From NCBI GenBank assembly GCA_018969385.1, contig JAGWYL010000005.1, forward strand, positions 1 through 46,445: DNA of 46,445 nt. The letters run 5' to 3'. Numbering within the stretch: position 1 is the first letter of the stretch; the number at the start of each line of letters is the position of its first letter. Source of the stretch: Patescibacteria group bacterium (lineage in GTDB: Bacteria; Patescibacteriota; Minisyncoccia; Phycocordibacterales; Phycocordibacteraceae). Below are positions 39,517 through 46,445 of this stretch, in pieces. The notes beneath the pieces are model-generated. The model did no database searches. It had not been told where the DNA came from and worked only from the letters and a program-made list of their open reading frames with translations. The translations under genes were made by a program, and so were the position numbers.

Positions 39517-39705
39517 GTGCGAGATTATTCCGCCAGTGGGGGCATGCCGTGGTCGCTTTGGACTGTTGGTCGCGACCAAGATGCAAAGAACTACACGGTG
39601 CTCTACACAGACAATCGCCGTGTGTCACGGGTGTATGAGATGAGCATTGATGGCATGATCTGGAAGATGTGGCGAAACAATCCGCAGTTCGGTGTACAAT
39701 GCTAA
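39517..39705 (+). pseudogene. Likely C-terminal fragment of a larger gene
   Basis: The 62-codon frame begins at a GTG just after tRNA-Gln and has no promoter of its own. Its second half (YTVLYTDNRRVSRVYEMSID and WKMWRNNPQF) reads like the end of a longer beta-rich protein, with a repeated strand-turn pattern, but I cannot place the family firmly. The 5' part may have been lost when the tRNA end arrived. It stops three bases before the start of the next gene, whose -10 lies within it. Confidence 0.4.
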
Positions 39706-39707
39706 CT

Positions 39708-40238
39708 ATGTCAAACCCAGAAACAGCGGGTGTAGTAGATGCGAGCAAAGAGAAAATGCTCGAAGAGATAAGAGTGGCGAAGGGGAAAGCCCTGCCTTTT
39801 GAGGACATTCAGAGAATGAAAGATGTGCATAACGAGGCGACCAGAGCGTTCCTGCGCGGGGAAAGCTCATATGAGCAAATGCAGGAATCCTTTCATTCGC
39901 TCGATGACCAGGCGGGTGTAATTCAAAGAAAGAGCATCACTGAATTCATATCGCTATTGAGAGCAATCGGTCTTACCGATGAAGATACGAAACGGATTGC
40001 TGCTCACGAAAATGAACATCTGGTAGAAGCATTGACGCGTGGCGCGGAGCCACTGTATCAAATCCAATTTATGACCCGTACAGCAAGCGACGGCAAGATA
40101 CAGATGGGTATTTACCCGTCAGTCGCCGTTTATTGGCCGGATGACGTGCCGACCGAGAATATAAAAGAAGGTCTTACGTCCATTATTGCCGCTCCCGCGA
40201 AGCTGAGTTCTTCGGACCGAGCGAAGTTGGGCGAATGA
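39708..40238 (+). CDS. Hypothetical protein with an HEXXH-like motif
   Basis: The 176-residue protein is mostly helical at first (about 1-95). It has IAAHENEHLVEALTRG at about 110-125, where HENEH fits the zincin pattern HEXXH. A beta-rich end follows (YQIQFMTRTASDGKIQMGIYPSVAVYW). No third ligand is recognised and there is no signal peptide, so protease activity is only a possibility. TACAAT lies seven bases before the ATG at 39708, which decides the start. A 70-base repeat (family R) follows the stop. Confidence 0.65.
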   Translation: MSNPETAGVVDASKEKMLEEIRVAKGKALPFEDIQRMKDVHNEATRAFLRGESSYEQMQESFHSLDDQAGVIQRKSITEFISLLRAIGLTDEDTKRIAAHENEHLVEALTRGAEPLYQIQFMTRTASDGKIQMGIYPSVAVYWPDDVPTENIKEGLTSIIAAPAKLSSSDRAKLGE

Positions 40239-40260
40239 ATAAAGACGTGGTCACAACAGC

Positions 40261-40331
40261 GTCCTGGCGACCAATTTCATTCAGGTACGAAGTGCGTTAG
40301 AGAAAGGAAGGACTCCTGTGGTGGCGGCCAG
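40261..40331 (+). repeat. 70-base repeat family R, copy 1
   Basis: The copy contains CCAATTTC, a variable centre, TGCGTTAGAGAAA and CTCCTGTGGTGGCGG. It lies 22 bases after the stop of the preceding gene and reaches to just before the promoter of the next one. The ends are partly complementary (TGGCGACCA with TGGTGGCGGCCA type), so the transcript could fold. Confidence 0.75.
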
Positions 40332-40359
40332 CTCGTCAGAAGCGCGCTATTATTACAGA

Positions 40360-41067
40360 GTGTTTTTCATTCCAGCGACAGGTTTCTATCTCGTGCTCAC
40401 GATCCCATTCCTCTTCGTCTGGGGCGCTCTGTATGCTTACAGTAAGCGGACACGTACGGAGCAATGGCTCCTAAGTGTTGCGGGAGCTATCGTTGGACCA
40501 CTGAGCGAGATAATTTACGTGCGGGATTATTGGTCTCCGCAGAGCGTACTTCCGCTTCACTTCGGCTTCTTCGTGTTCATGCCTGAGGACCTACTCTTCG
40601 GGTTTGCTGTGGGCGGTATCGCCGCAGTGATTTATGAGGCGGTATTTCGATTGCGGCAACGTAAGGTGCGTGTCCATAAGAGATACGCCTCGATGCTGAT
40701 TGTCGCGTTCTTCTTCGTCGTGCTCGAGCTACTCTTGCGGCTTCACTGGAATTCAATCTATGCGTCAGCCGCTGCGTTCGTCATCGTGGCGCTTCCGATG
40801 TTCTGGTGGCGCTCGGATTTGCTTTGGGACGCGATCGGCTCCGGTGTCGGCACCGCTGCCGTCCTATTCCTCTGCTACGCGTTCGTCTTCGGCTTGACCG
40901 CGAATATTGATGCGCTTCTCCGAGAGGGGTGGCTCTTGTATGGAACGACATTCGATTGGCGTTTCCTCGGTATCCCGATAACTGAACTGACCTGGGCGTT
41001 TACCATGGGTTTCTTGATAGGTCCGCTGTATGAATTCTTGCGGGACAAGAAACTCGTTCACGCCTAG
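40360..41067 (+). CDS. Polytopic membrane protein, lycopene cyclase-like topology
   Basis: The 235-residue protein has about six or seven hydrophobic helices with short loops. Conserved-looking loops are SEIIYVRDYWSPQSVLP (about 49-65) and FMPEDLLFGFAVGG (about 73-86), and the C-terminal helix ends with GPLYEFLRDKK. The paired E/D-rich loops recall small carotenoid lycopene cyclase-type membrane proteins, but this is a weak likeness. The start is taken as GTG at 40360 because TATTAT lies six bases before it; the GTG at 40318 lies in a repeat. Genes on either side end in copies of that repeat. Confidence 0.6.
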   Translation: MFFIPATGFYLVLTIPFLFVWGALYAYSKRTRTEQWLLSVAGAIVGPLSEIIYVRDYWSPQSVLPLHFGFFVFMPEDLLFGFAVGGIAAVIYEAVFRLRQRKVRVHKRYASMLIVAFFFVVLELLLRLHWNSIYASAAAFVIVALPMFWWRSDLLWDAIGSGVGTAAVLFLCYAFVFGLTANIDALLREGWLLYGTTFDWRFLGIPITELTWAFTMGFLIGPLYEFLRDKKLVHA

Positions 41068-41080
41068 CGGTCCCGCCAGC

Positions 41081-41150
41081 GTCCCAGCGCCAATTTCTCT
41101 TCGGACGAGGTGCGTTAGAAAAATGAAAGCGCTTCTGTGGTGCCGGTCAG
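41081..41150 (+). repeat. 70-base repeat family R, copy 2
   Basis: Same orientation as copy 1, with CCAATTTCTCTTC, GGTGCGTTAGAAAAATGAAAG and CTTCTGTGGTG. It starts 13 bases after the membrane protein stop and ends 20 bases before the promoter of the T-box leader. Confidence 0.78.
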
Positions 41151-41169
41151 TTTACCCTGGAAGGGGAAA

Positions 41170-41198
41170 TTGTCTTTTGTTCTATCTCTTGCTATTCT
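41170..41198 (+). promoter_or_regulatory. Promoter of the T-box leader
   Basis: TTGTCT at 41170-41175 and TATTCT at 41193-41198 are separated by 17 bases. A start near 41206 places the 5' end right at the base of the leader's first stem. Confidence 0.65.
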
Positions 41199-41206
41199 CG
41201 TATCCA

Positions 41207-41430
41207 TAAAGTGTTGACGGGAATAGTAGGCGAAAGCCGAACCGACCCCTGAGCTGCGCAGCCTAATAAGTTGCGACGGAGACTGAGCCGTAAAACACAG
41301 ATGCTGATGTCGTAAACAGAGTCAGCTACAAAGGCCCAAGCAGCAATGGTTGGGTAAACGTAAGGTGGCACCACGAGAGAAGTCTCGTCTTTACTTGGAT
41401 CGAATGATCTTTGTAGAGACGAGGCTTTTG
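41207..41430 (+). promoter_or_regulatory. T-box riboswitch leader
   Basis: The leader has the diagnostic T-box sequence AAGGTGGCACCACGAG at 41362-41377. It sits in an antiterminator made of GTAA/TTAC and ACGAGA/TCTCGT helices. Near the 5' end, GACGGGAATAGTAGG resembles the conserved base of Stem I, closed by GTGTT/AACAC. The alternative terminator pairs AGTCTCGTCT (41381-41390) with AGACGAGGCT (41417-41426), followed by TTTTG. The TGGC in the bulge should pair with a tRNA ending GCCA, so the sensed tRNA has G at position 73 (as tRNA-Asp and tRNA-Gln here do). I could not assign the specifier codon. Confidence 0.8.
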
Positions 41431-41454
41431 TCTTACTCGCAAAAGGAGCGACAC

Positions 41455-41667
41455 ATGGACGCGATAGAGAAATCTATCAAACGACATCAAAAGAAGCTTG
41501 AGACGAAAATACAGCCGAAGGAAAAGAAGAGTGTGCCGTGGGGATGCGGAATGGGGTGGCCTGAGGCCAAGGATTTCCCGACCCGAGCGGACTACATTGC
41601 GGCCAGGCGAGCCGCTGACCCTGATTATGCAGCCGGCCATGACGGCAGATTGTGGGCGATAGTATAG
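41455..41667 (+). CDS. T-box-controlled orphan small protein (70 aa)
   Basis: I do not recognise this 70-residue protein. It begins with a basic helix ([20 protein letters not shown]). A tryptophan- and glycine-rich part follows ([16 protein letters not shown]), then [31 protein letters not shown] lies six bases before the ATG, a strong Shine-Dalgarno. Expression should depend on a tRNA charging state through the T-box leader, which is unusual because T-boxes normally precede aminoacyl-tRNA synthetases, amino-acid biosynthesis or transport genes. It is followed by its own terminator. Confidence 0.72.
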   Translation: MDAIEKSIKRHQKKLETKIQPKEKKSVPWGCGMGWPEAKDFPTRADYIAARRAADPDYAAGHDGRLWAIV

Positions 41668-41677
41668 GTTTCGCCGC

Positions 41678-41710
41678 AAGGCCCGCGGGATTACTCGCGG
41701 GCCTTTTTCT
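41678..41710 (+). terminator. Intrinsic terminator after the T-box-controlled gene
   Basis: AAGGCCCGCG and CGCGGGCCTT enclose an eight-base loop and are followed by TTTCTT. It ends just before the csaA -10. Confidence 0.9.
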
Positions 41711-41725
41711 TGTATAGTTGAGAGC

Positions 41726-42055
41726 ATGATTACTTGGGAAGATTTTGAGAAAGTTGAACTCAGAGTCGGTACGATCATCGACGTGCAGGATTTTCCTGAA
41801 GCGAGAAAACCTGCCTACAAACTCACCATCGACTTCGGCGAATTCGGCATCAAGAAGTCGAGCGCACAAATCACGCAGCATTATAAGAAAGAAGACCTTA
41901 TCGGTCGGCAGATTGTCGGTGTCATCAACTTTCCTCCTAAGCAAATAGGTCCTTTCGTATCCGAATGCCTCACCACTGGCTTCGCAGACGAAAATGGAGA
42001 CGTGGTGTTAACTCAGCCCGAGCAGAAGGTTCCGAACGGCTCAAAGATGTTCTAG
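41726..42055 (+). CDS. csaA: CsaA-type tRNA-binding domain protein
   Basis: The 109-residue protein is a single EMAP/Trbp111-like OB-fold tRNA-binding domain. It starts [17 protein letters not shown] and has [23 protein letters not shown] (about 28-50) and [27 protein letters not shown] (about 59-85). This matches CsaA, a dimer described as a chaperone in protein export and able to bind tRNA. TATAGT lies seven bases before the ATG. It follows a tRNA-sensing leader gene but has a separate terminator and promoter. Confidence 0.9.
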   Translation: MITWEDFEKVELRVGTIIDVQDFPEARKPAYKLTIDFGEFGIKKSSAQITQHYKKEDLIGRQIVGVINFPPKQIGPFVSECLTTGFADENGDVVLTQPEQKVPNGSKMF

Positions 42056-42060
42056 AGGTT

Positions 42061-42130
42061 CCAACAGCGTCACCACAGGAGTACTTTCATTTCTCTAACT
42101 CCGCGGACGAAGAAGAGAAATTGGTCGCCC
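42061..42130 (-). repeat. 70-base repeat family R, copy 3 (inverted)
   Basis: On the minus strand it reads GCGACCAATTTCTCTTC, then GTTAGAGAAATGAAAG and CTCCTGTGGTGACGC, matching copies 1 and 2. It begins six bases after the csaA stop. ATTTCTCT and AGAGAAAT within it are complementary. Confidence 0.78.
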
Positions 42131-42179
42131 GGAGGGTTAGCCAACTAGACAGTTTGAGTCGCTTCATACCATGCGCTAG

Positions 42180-43052
<873 letters not shown>

Positions 43053-43056
43053 CCGT

Positions 43057-43158
43057 ATGAAAACGGTCGATTGGAACGCAAAAGCGAAAGAAGTACTCGA
43101 GCGGACAGACATCATGGCACTCTCGACTTCGCGCCATAGGCATGGTGCTATACTTTAG
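43057..43158 (+). pseudogene. N-terminal fragment of a pyridoxamine oxidase-like gene
   Basis: A 33-codon frame, MKTVDWNAKAKEVLERTDIM, continues with ALSTSR and then runs into a stop. The helix followed by IMALSTSR is how FMN-binding split-barrel proteins start, but the DG-x-P turn and everything after it are gone. The -10 of the next gene is inside the fragment. It therefore looks like a decayed or truncated gene. Confidence 0.42.
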
Positions 43159-43160
43159 CC

Positions 43161-43760
43161 ATGAACCCGAAAATATCCGGAATACTCATCTTCATCATCG
43201 TGCTCGCGACGTTTCTCACCGGCGCGGTAGCGTATCCGCACGTGGAAAGCGTACGGCTCGCGTTCGGCCTGCCGGCAATCCTGCTCGCGCTCTTCGGTCT
43301 CTGGGCGCTCCTGCCCCGGATAGACCCGGTCGCGAAAGGCTTTCCCGGTTTCCGCTATGTCTACGACCTCATCTGGATTCTTCTCACCGCGCTGCTCGCG
43401 TATGGCTATGCGCTCAAGCTCGGCCAAACGCTCGGCTGGCAGGTGGACGTGCTGCATGCGACTATACCGGGCATAGCCGTGCTCATCTTCGTGGCCGGCG
43501 CGCTTTTGACGCGCATACGCCGCAACTGGTTCTTCGGCGTCCGGACTCCGTGGACGCTCTCTTCGGATGAGGACTGGGCGAAGACGCACCGATTCGCGCG
43601 TCCGCTCTTCATGATAGCGAGCGTGTTCATCCTCATCGGCACCTTCACGCCGCAGTTCTGGAGTGCCGTGCTCCTCATCGGCTCGATTCTCGTCGCCGTC
43701 GTCTCAAGCGTCGTCTACTCCTATCTCGTCTTTCGTCGCGGACAGGCATCCGGCGGATAA
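43161..43760 (+). CDS. SdpI/YhfL-type membrane protein
   Basis: The 199-residue protein has about six hydrophobic helices and the SdpI-family loop IRRNWFFGVRTPWTLSSDEDWAKTHRFA at about 118-145. SdpI is known as the immunity protein against the SdpC killing factor in Bacillus, but most relatives have no toxin partner and are of unknown role. The DUF1648-type motif usual at the N-terminus is not clear here. TATACT lies six bases before the ATG. Confidence 0.83.
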   Translation: MNPKISGILIFIIVLATFLTGAVAYPHVESVRLAFGLPAILLALFGLWALLPRIDPVAKGFPGFRYVYDLIWILLTALLAYGYALKLGQTLGWQVDVLHATIPGIAVLIFVAGALLTRIRRNWFFGVRTPWTLSSDEDWAKTHRFARPLFMIASVFILIGTFTPQFWSAVLLIGSILVAVVSSVVYSYLVFRRGQASGG

Positions 43761-43818
43761 GCGGTCGCGTTCTCATTGATTCGCGCATTTGGCGTAGCGC
43801 GGTTGCTATACTTCGCGT

Positions 43819-44310
43819 ATGAATCCCTGGCTCGACTTCTTCGCGGTCGTTTCCGTGCAATTCTTTTTCTTCATGTTCCTCGCGTATCGGAAGCGTGCGT
43901 TCAATGAAATCACGCTCGGCCTCGTCGGACGAAGCGTTGCTGCGGGACTGATTTTCGGAATCGCTTTCGACCTTGCGGTCGGGAAGTATCTTGGCGTCTT
44001 CGAGTACGCGCTTCGGTTCGAGCCTCTGTTCCTCGTCCTGAACGGCGCGCTTTCGTACGGTCTGTGGATGCTCACCATCCGGCTCCTGCGCGATGAAAGC
44101 TTCCTGTCGTTCTTCGCGTGGACCATCGCAATCGGCGCGGTGTATGAAATCGCGGATTATCTGTATCCCGTATGGACGTGGACCTTCGGCGGCGGTTTCC
44201 TGTTCCAGGAAAGCATCGTCCTCCTCGCCGCGTACTGCGGGCTCGCGATGCTCGCCGCGTTCGTCGCCACATACGCGACGCGAACCACGTTCCGAGCCTT
44301 CAGGGCGTAA
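43819..44310 (+). CDS. Polytopic membrane protein of unknown function
   Basis: The 163-residue protein has five hydrophobic segments. It starts MNPWLDFFAVVSVQFFFFMF and has polar loops YRKRAFNEITLG, EYALRFEPLF and YEIADYLYPVWTWTFGGGFLFQES. The EIADYLYP loop between helices resembles a loop in the membrane protein at 40360 (PLSEIIYVRDYWSP), so the two may be distant relatives. TATACT lies six bases before the ATG. No function is assigned. Confidence 0.65.
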   Translation: MNPWLDFFAVVSVQFFFFMFLAYRKRAFNEITLGLVGRSVAAGLIFGIAFDLAVGKYLGVFEYALRFEPLFLVLNGALSYGLWMLTIRLLRDESFLSFFAWTIAIGAVYEIADYLYPVWTWTFGGGFLFQESIVLLAAYCGLAMLAAFVATYATRTTFRAFRA

Positions 44311-44377
44311 GGCTGCGTTGCTTGGCCAGGGGTGACATATACGCAAGGCGGCTGGTGTACCATAGACCGTACGACCC

Positions 44378-44683
44378 ATGGAAGTAATCCTCGAGAATCT
44401 CATCCCCGTCGTGGCCGCCATCGTGCTCGGCGGCGCGATATTCATGCAGGGCACGCTGAATCCGGCGCCGCAGGCGCCGGTGGCGGCCGGCAAGCCGGCC
44501 GCCGCATCAAGCAGCGTCCCCGCTTCGCCTCCGGCGCAACCCGCGCCGGCGCAGACATCCGCAGCTCCCGCATCCTCCGCAACCGCGCCGGCGACGAATA
44601 CGGGAACCGCCACCGTGACCCACAGCATCAAGGGCGCGGGCGGCGAGCGTGAAGGCGGATTCTTCGGAGGATTCGACGACTAG
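44378..44683 (+). CDS. Single-pass membrane protein with Ala/Pro-rich tail
   Basis: The 101-residue protein has one N-terminal hydrophobic helix (LIPVVAAIVLGGAIFMQG, about 8-25). A long Ala/Pro/Ser/Thr linker follows, then a short conserved-looking end (GERE-GGFFGGFDD). It resembles a membrane-tethered flexible extension. TACCAT lies before the start at a larger distance than usual. The reading frame on the other strand also covers its 3' half, but composition and the clean GGFFGGFDD end favour this one. Confidence 0.55.
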   Translation: MEVILENLIPVVAAIVLGGAIFMQGTLNPAPQAPVAAGKPAAASSSVPASPPAQPAPAQTSAAPASSATAPATNTGTATVTHSIKGAGGEREGGFFGGFDD

Positions 44684-45205
44684 CAAAAAGATGCGCCTCC
44701 GGTCGGGGAAACCGGAGGCGAGGGGTCTTCCGCTACAGACAAAGGTGTCCAAACGGATGACATAGGTGGGCTTGCCGCCGACATCGCGCAGTTTTACATA
44801 CGCGATGTCCGGAACGCAGTGATTGCGGAGGTTGTCCGCGCCCTCTTTCTTGAGTGCCGCGAAGAACTCGTCGCGCTGGGCCGCGCTGTAGTAATTCGCA
44901 CCCCAGTCGTCGCGGACGACGAGGCGGTCGAAGAGTTCCGGCCATTCGCGCGCAATCACGGCGTCACGCTTTGCAAGGATGGGCGTGACGTCGCATGTGG
45001 GCGAATAGGCCATGCACTCCTTGAACTCGTCGAACGTATCCGCGAGCGCAGGGGAGCGGCGCAGGAATTCCTCCGAAACCCCCACAATCCGATGCTCAAG
45101 GAAGCCAAGCTTCGAATGAGGGTTGAAGGAGCGGAGCAAATCCGGACGGGCAAGTCCGAAAAAAAGAACAAGAACGGTGGAAACGGCAACAAAGACGGCG
45201 CGCAT
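44507..45205 (-). CDS. Orphan hypothetical protein with signal anchor; 3' end probably frameshifted
   Basis: The open frame has 232 codons. It starts with a hydrophobic signal (MRAVFVAVSTVLVLFFGLA). A domain of unknown type follows, with a cysteine pair in FDEFKECMAYSPTCDVTP, RLVVRDDWGANYYSAAQRDEFF and HCVPDIAYVKLRDVGGKPTYVIRLDTFVC. GGGAGG lies seven bases before the ATG at 45205 and TTGACA about 70 bases upstream marks its promoter. The terminator at 44694-44720 lies inside the frame, and beyond it the frame reads as shadow of the opposite gene. A one-base slip near 44738 would give a stop at 44733, just before the terminator. Confidence 0.6.
   Translation of the reverse strand: MRAVFVAVSTVLVLFFGLARPDLLRSFNPHSKLGFLEHRIVGVSEEFLRRSPALADTFDEFKECMAYSPTCDVTPILAKRDAVIAREWPELFDRLVVRDDWGANYYSAAQRDEFFAALKKEGADNLRNHCVPDIAYVKLRDVGGKPTYVIRLDTFVCSGRPLASGFPDRRRIFLLVVESSEESAFTLAARALDAVGHGGGSRIRRRRGCGGCGSCGCLRRRGLRRRRSGDAA
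44694..44720 (-). terminator. Intrinsic terminator of the 45205 orphan
   Basis: CGCCTCCGGT pairs with ACCGGAGGCG across a seven-base loop. On the minus strand CATCTTTTTGC follows, so it acts for the gene coming from 45205. It also lies 11 bases after the end of the plus-strand gene. Confidence 0.8.
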
Positions 45206-45323
45206 GGCGAGCCTCCCTCAAAACGGTTGCGTCGTATTTTTATGACAAGAAACGAATCGTGTCAATGTCTGGGAAGCGGCAGGCGGGCGCGGAGTACCGC
45301 GACCGCCGCGGTATACTCGGCAT

Positions 45324-46013
45324 ATGGAACTCAAGATACTGTCCTGGAATATCTGGATAGACGGGCACTTTGAGGACATCAAGGCATTCCTCGCCTCCGC
45401 GGACGCGGACATCATCGGCTTGCAGGAGGTGAAGGATGACGACCCGGAGCGCGATGTCATCGGCTTTCTTTCCGGCCTCGGCTATGCGCATGTATTCGCG
45501 CCCGCGAAGAAATCCTGGGGAGGCCACGTCTATCGGGACGGCCCCGCCGTATTCAGCAGACTGCCGGTTCTGAAAAGCGAAACCCATCTGCTTTCGGAAA
45601 GGGACGAACGCGCCGCGGCGCGCGCGGACATCCAAGCAGGGAAGCGCGTCCTCCACGTATTCAGTACGCACCTCGTGCATACGCACCAGAAAGAGTCGGA
45701 AGTGCAGGCGGCGCAAGCGGAGAAACTGCTTTCGCTTCTGCCCGCCGCGGACACCATCCTCATGGGCGACTTCAACGCGACGCCCGAAAGCGGCACCATA
45801 CGCCGCATGAAAGAAACGCTCACGGACGCGGACGCGCAGGACCTGCCCACCTGGAGCGTCTACCCCGAAGGCTGCTCGACCTGTCTTCCGCAGCGCGTGG
45901 ACACCAAGCTCGACTACATCTTCACCACCCCTGACCTCAAGACCCGCTCCTTCCGCGTCGAAGAGTCGAAAGGCTCGGACCACCTTCCCGTTTCCGTCAT
46001 GGTGGAGGCGTAG
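45324..46013 (+). CDS. Endonuclease/exonuclease/phosphatase family protein
   Basis: The 229-residue protein is an EEP-fold hydrolase: [18 protein letters not shown] with the metal-binding Asn (about 6-23), [12 protein letters not shown] (Glu at about 36), [36 protein letters not shown] (about 111-134), [11 protein letters not shown] (about 147-157), [11 protein letters not shown] and [13 protein letters not shown]. It looks closer to metal-dependent phosphodiesterases and exonuclease III-like enzymes than to the EEP protein at 35399. TATACT lies six bases before the ATG. A family P palindrome follows 127 bases downstream. Confidence 0.9.
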   Translation: MELKILSWNIWIDGHFEDIKAFLASADADIIGLQEVKDDDPERDVIGFLSGLGYAHVFAPAKKSWGGHVYRDGPAVFSRLPVLKSETHLLSERDERAAARADIQAGKRVLHVFSTHLVHTHQKESEVQAAQAEKLLSLLPAADTILMGDFNATPESGTIRRMKETLTDADAQDLPTWSVYPEGCSTCLPQRVDTKLDYIFTTPDLKTRSFRVEESKGSDHLPVSVMVEA

Positions 46014-46139
46014 GTTACCCGCGGAGAGTCTCGAAAGGGTGCCAGGTTCGAATTCGATATGCCTCCTAATCCGCGCGAGCCATCGCCAAATACGTACCCG
46101 ATACGAATCAAAAAGTAAGCAGAAACTGCAAGAGCCGCA

Positions 46140-46185
46140 GAACCGAATTGTTACTATATATACATATATAGTAACAATTCGGTTC
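46140..46185. repeat. AT-rich palindrome family P, copy 4
   Basis: A 46-base palindrome with 22-base arms and a two-base centre. The core GTTACTATATAT is shared with the other copies; the outer arm GAACCGAATT is unique but mirrored. It lies between the nuclease gene and radC. Confidence 0.87.
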
Positions 46186-46302
46186 GGGACGGTTGCTTCG
46201 GGAGAGTTCGGACGCATTGCGCCTCTGAAGTTTTGGAAGGGGGAAGGAAATTGTTCCCATCCGCTCTGGCGAAAGCTCAAGTGCGCTATCATGCATTTAG
46301 CA

Positions 46303-46445
46303 ATGAGCTCGAAAATAAAAAATCTGCCGAAGCACGAGCGCCCGCGCGAGAAGCTGATTGAGAAGGGTGCGGAAAATCTAAGCGACAAAGAACTGCTCGC
46401 CATACTTCTGCGCACCGGCAGGGCGGGGAAGAGCGCGCTCGACAT
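46303..46445 (+). CDS. radC: RadC family protein (start only)
   Basis: The first 47 codons are in the window. They read [20 protein letters not shown] then [14 protein letters not shown], the conserved N-terminal part of RadC (UPF0758/JAB-domain) proteins, including the helix-hairpin-helix region. The JAB metalloprotease-like domain lies beyond the edge. Despite the name, a DNA-repair role is not proven. TATCAT lies ten bases before the ATG. An in-frame ATG at 46291 is a possible alternative. Confidence 0.85.
   Translation, partial: MSSKIKNLPKHERPREKLIEKGAENLSDKELLAILLRTGRAGKSALD

Noticed and set aside
41207-41360. Assigning a specifier codon to the T-box
   Set aside because: GAC and ACT near 41282-41288 were considered, but the Stem I fold could not be established by eye, and ACT (Thr) would disagree with the G73 implied by TGGC.

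Overview
The window looks like a piece of a fairly GC-rich Patescibacteria (CPR, Parcubacteria-type) chromosome. The reasons are indirect: compact genes, many short membrane or secreted proteins with peptidoglycan-binding domains, short versions of core enzymes (RF2, MetK, a UDP-sugar dehydrogenase), and a promoter style in which a -10 hexamer sits 6-9 bases before the start codon with no Shine-Dalgarno, so most mRNAs should be leaderless. TGA is used as stop and a release factor 2 gene is present, so the code is standard. No phage, plasmid or CRISPR region was seen.

Layout. 1-629: hairpin-rich DNA without a convincing gene. 630-3054: phosphoribosyltransferase, small proteins, a DUF488 protein, a membrane protein and a secreted glycosidase-like protein. 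3147-11150: a minus-strand block with a flavin-type oxidase, a D-2-hydroxyacid dehydrogenase, enolase, a REP-associated transposase with its palindromes, a SET protein, PEP synthase and glycerate 2-kinase. Together these could run hydroxypyruvate or glyoxylate-derived glycerate to 2-phosphoglycerate, PEP and pyruvate. 11215-15764: HxlR regulator with a perfect operator, LUD protein, and two secreted peptidoglycan-binding proteins, one with repeated Ig-like domains. 15828-20061: ECF sigma factor, membrane protein (possible anti-sigma), FMN-binding secreted protein, ApbE flavin transferase and an RnfD/NqrB-ferredoxin reductase fusion, forming a compact extracytosolic flavin electron-transfer set.

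20148-24170: nucleotidyltransferase, tRNA-Met, a LAGLIDADG endonuclease ending inside tRNA-Asp, and a metal-handling regulon under a CsoR/RcnR-type repressor. 24196-29684: lysA, tspO, UDP-sugar dehydrogenase, maf, glmS, with repeat families between them. 29959-30917: tRNA-Thr(GGU) interrupted by a 230-base group I intron, an HNH endonuclease, and tRNA-Thr(CGU). 30976-38597: prfB, ftsEX, pyrG, nuclease, CYTH protein, metK. 38909-46445: a looser accessory region with orphan genes, a T-box leader, csaA, an aldo/keto reductase, membrane proteins, gene fragments and the start of radC.

The most unusual content is non-coding: the tRNA-Thr intron; four AT-rich palindromes that share a core but have different, always self-complementary outer arms; two perfect 27-base palindromes inside the enolase reading frame; three REP palindromes around the transposase; a 70-base repeat present three times within 1.9 kb; a T-box leader on a 70-residue orphan; and the contrast between leaderless housekeeping genes and Shine-Dalgarno-led orphan genes.
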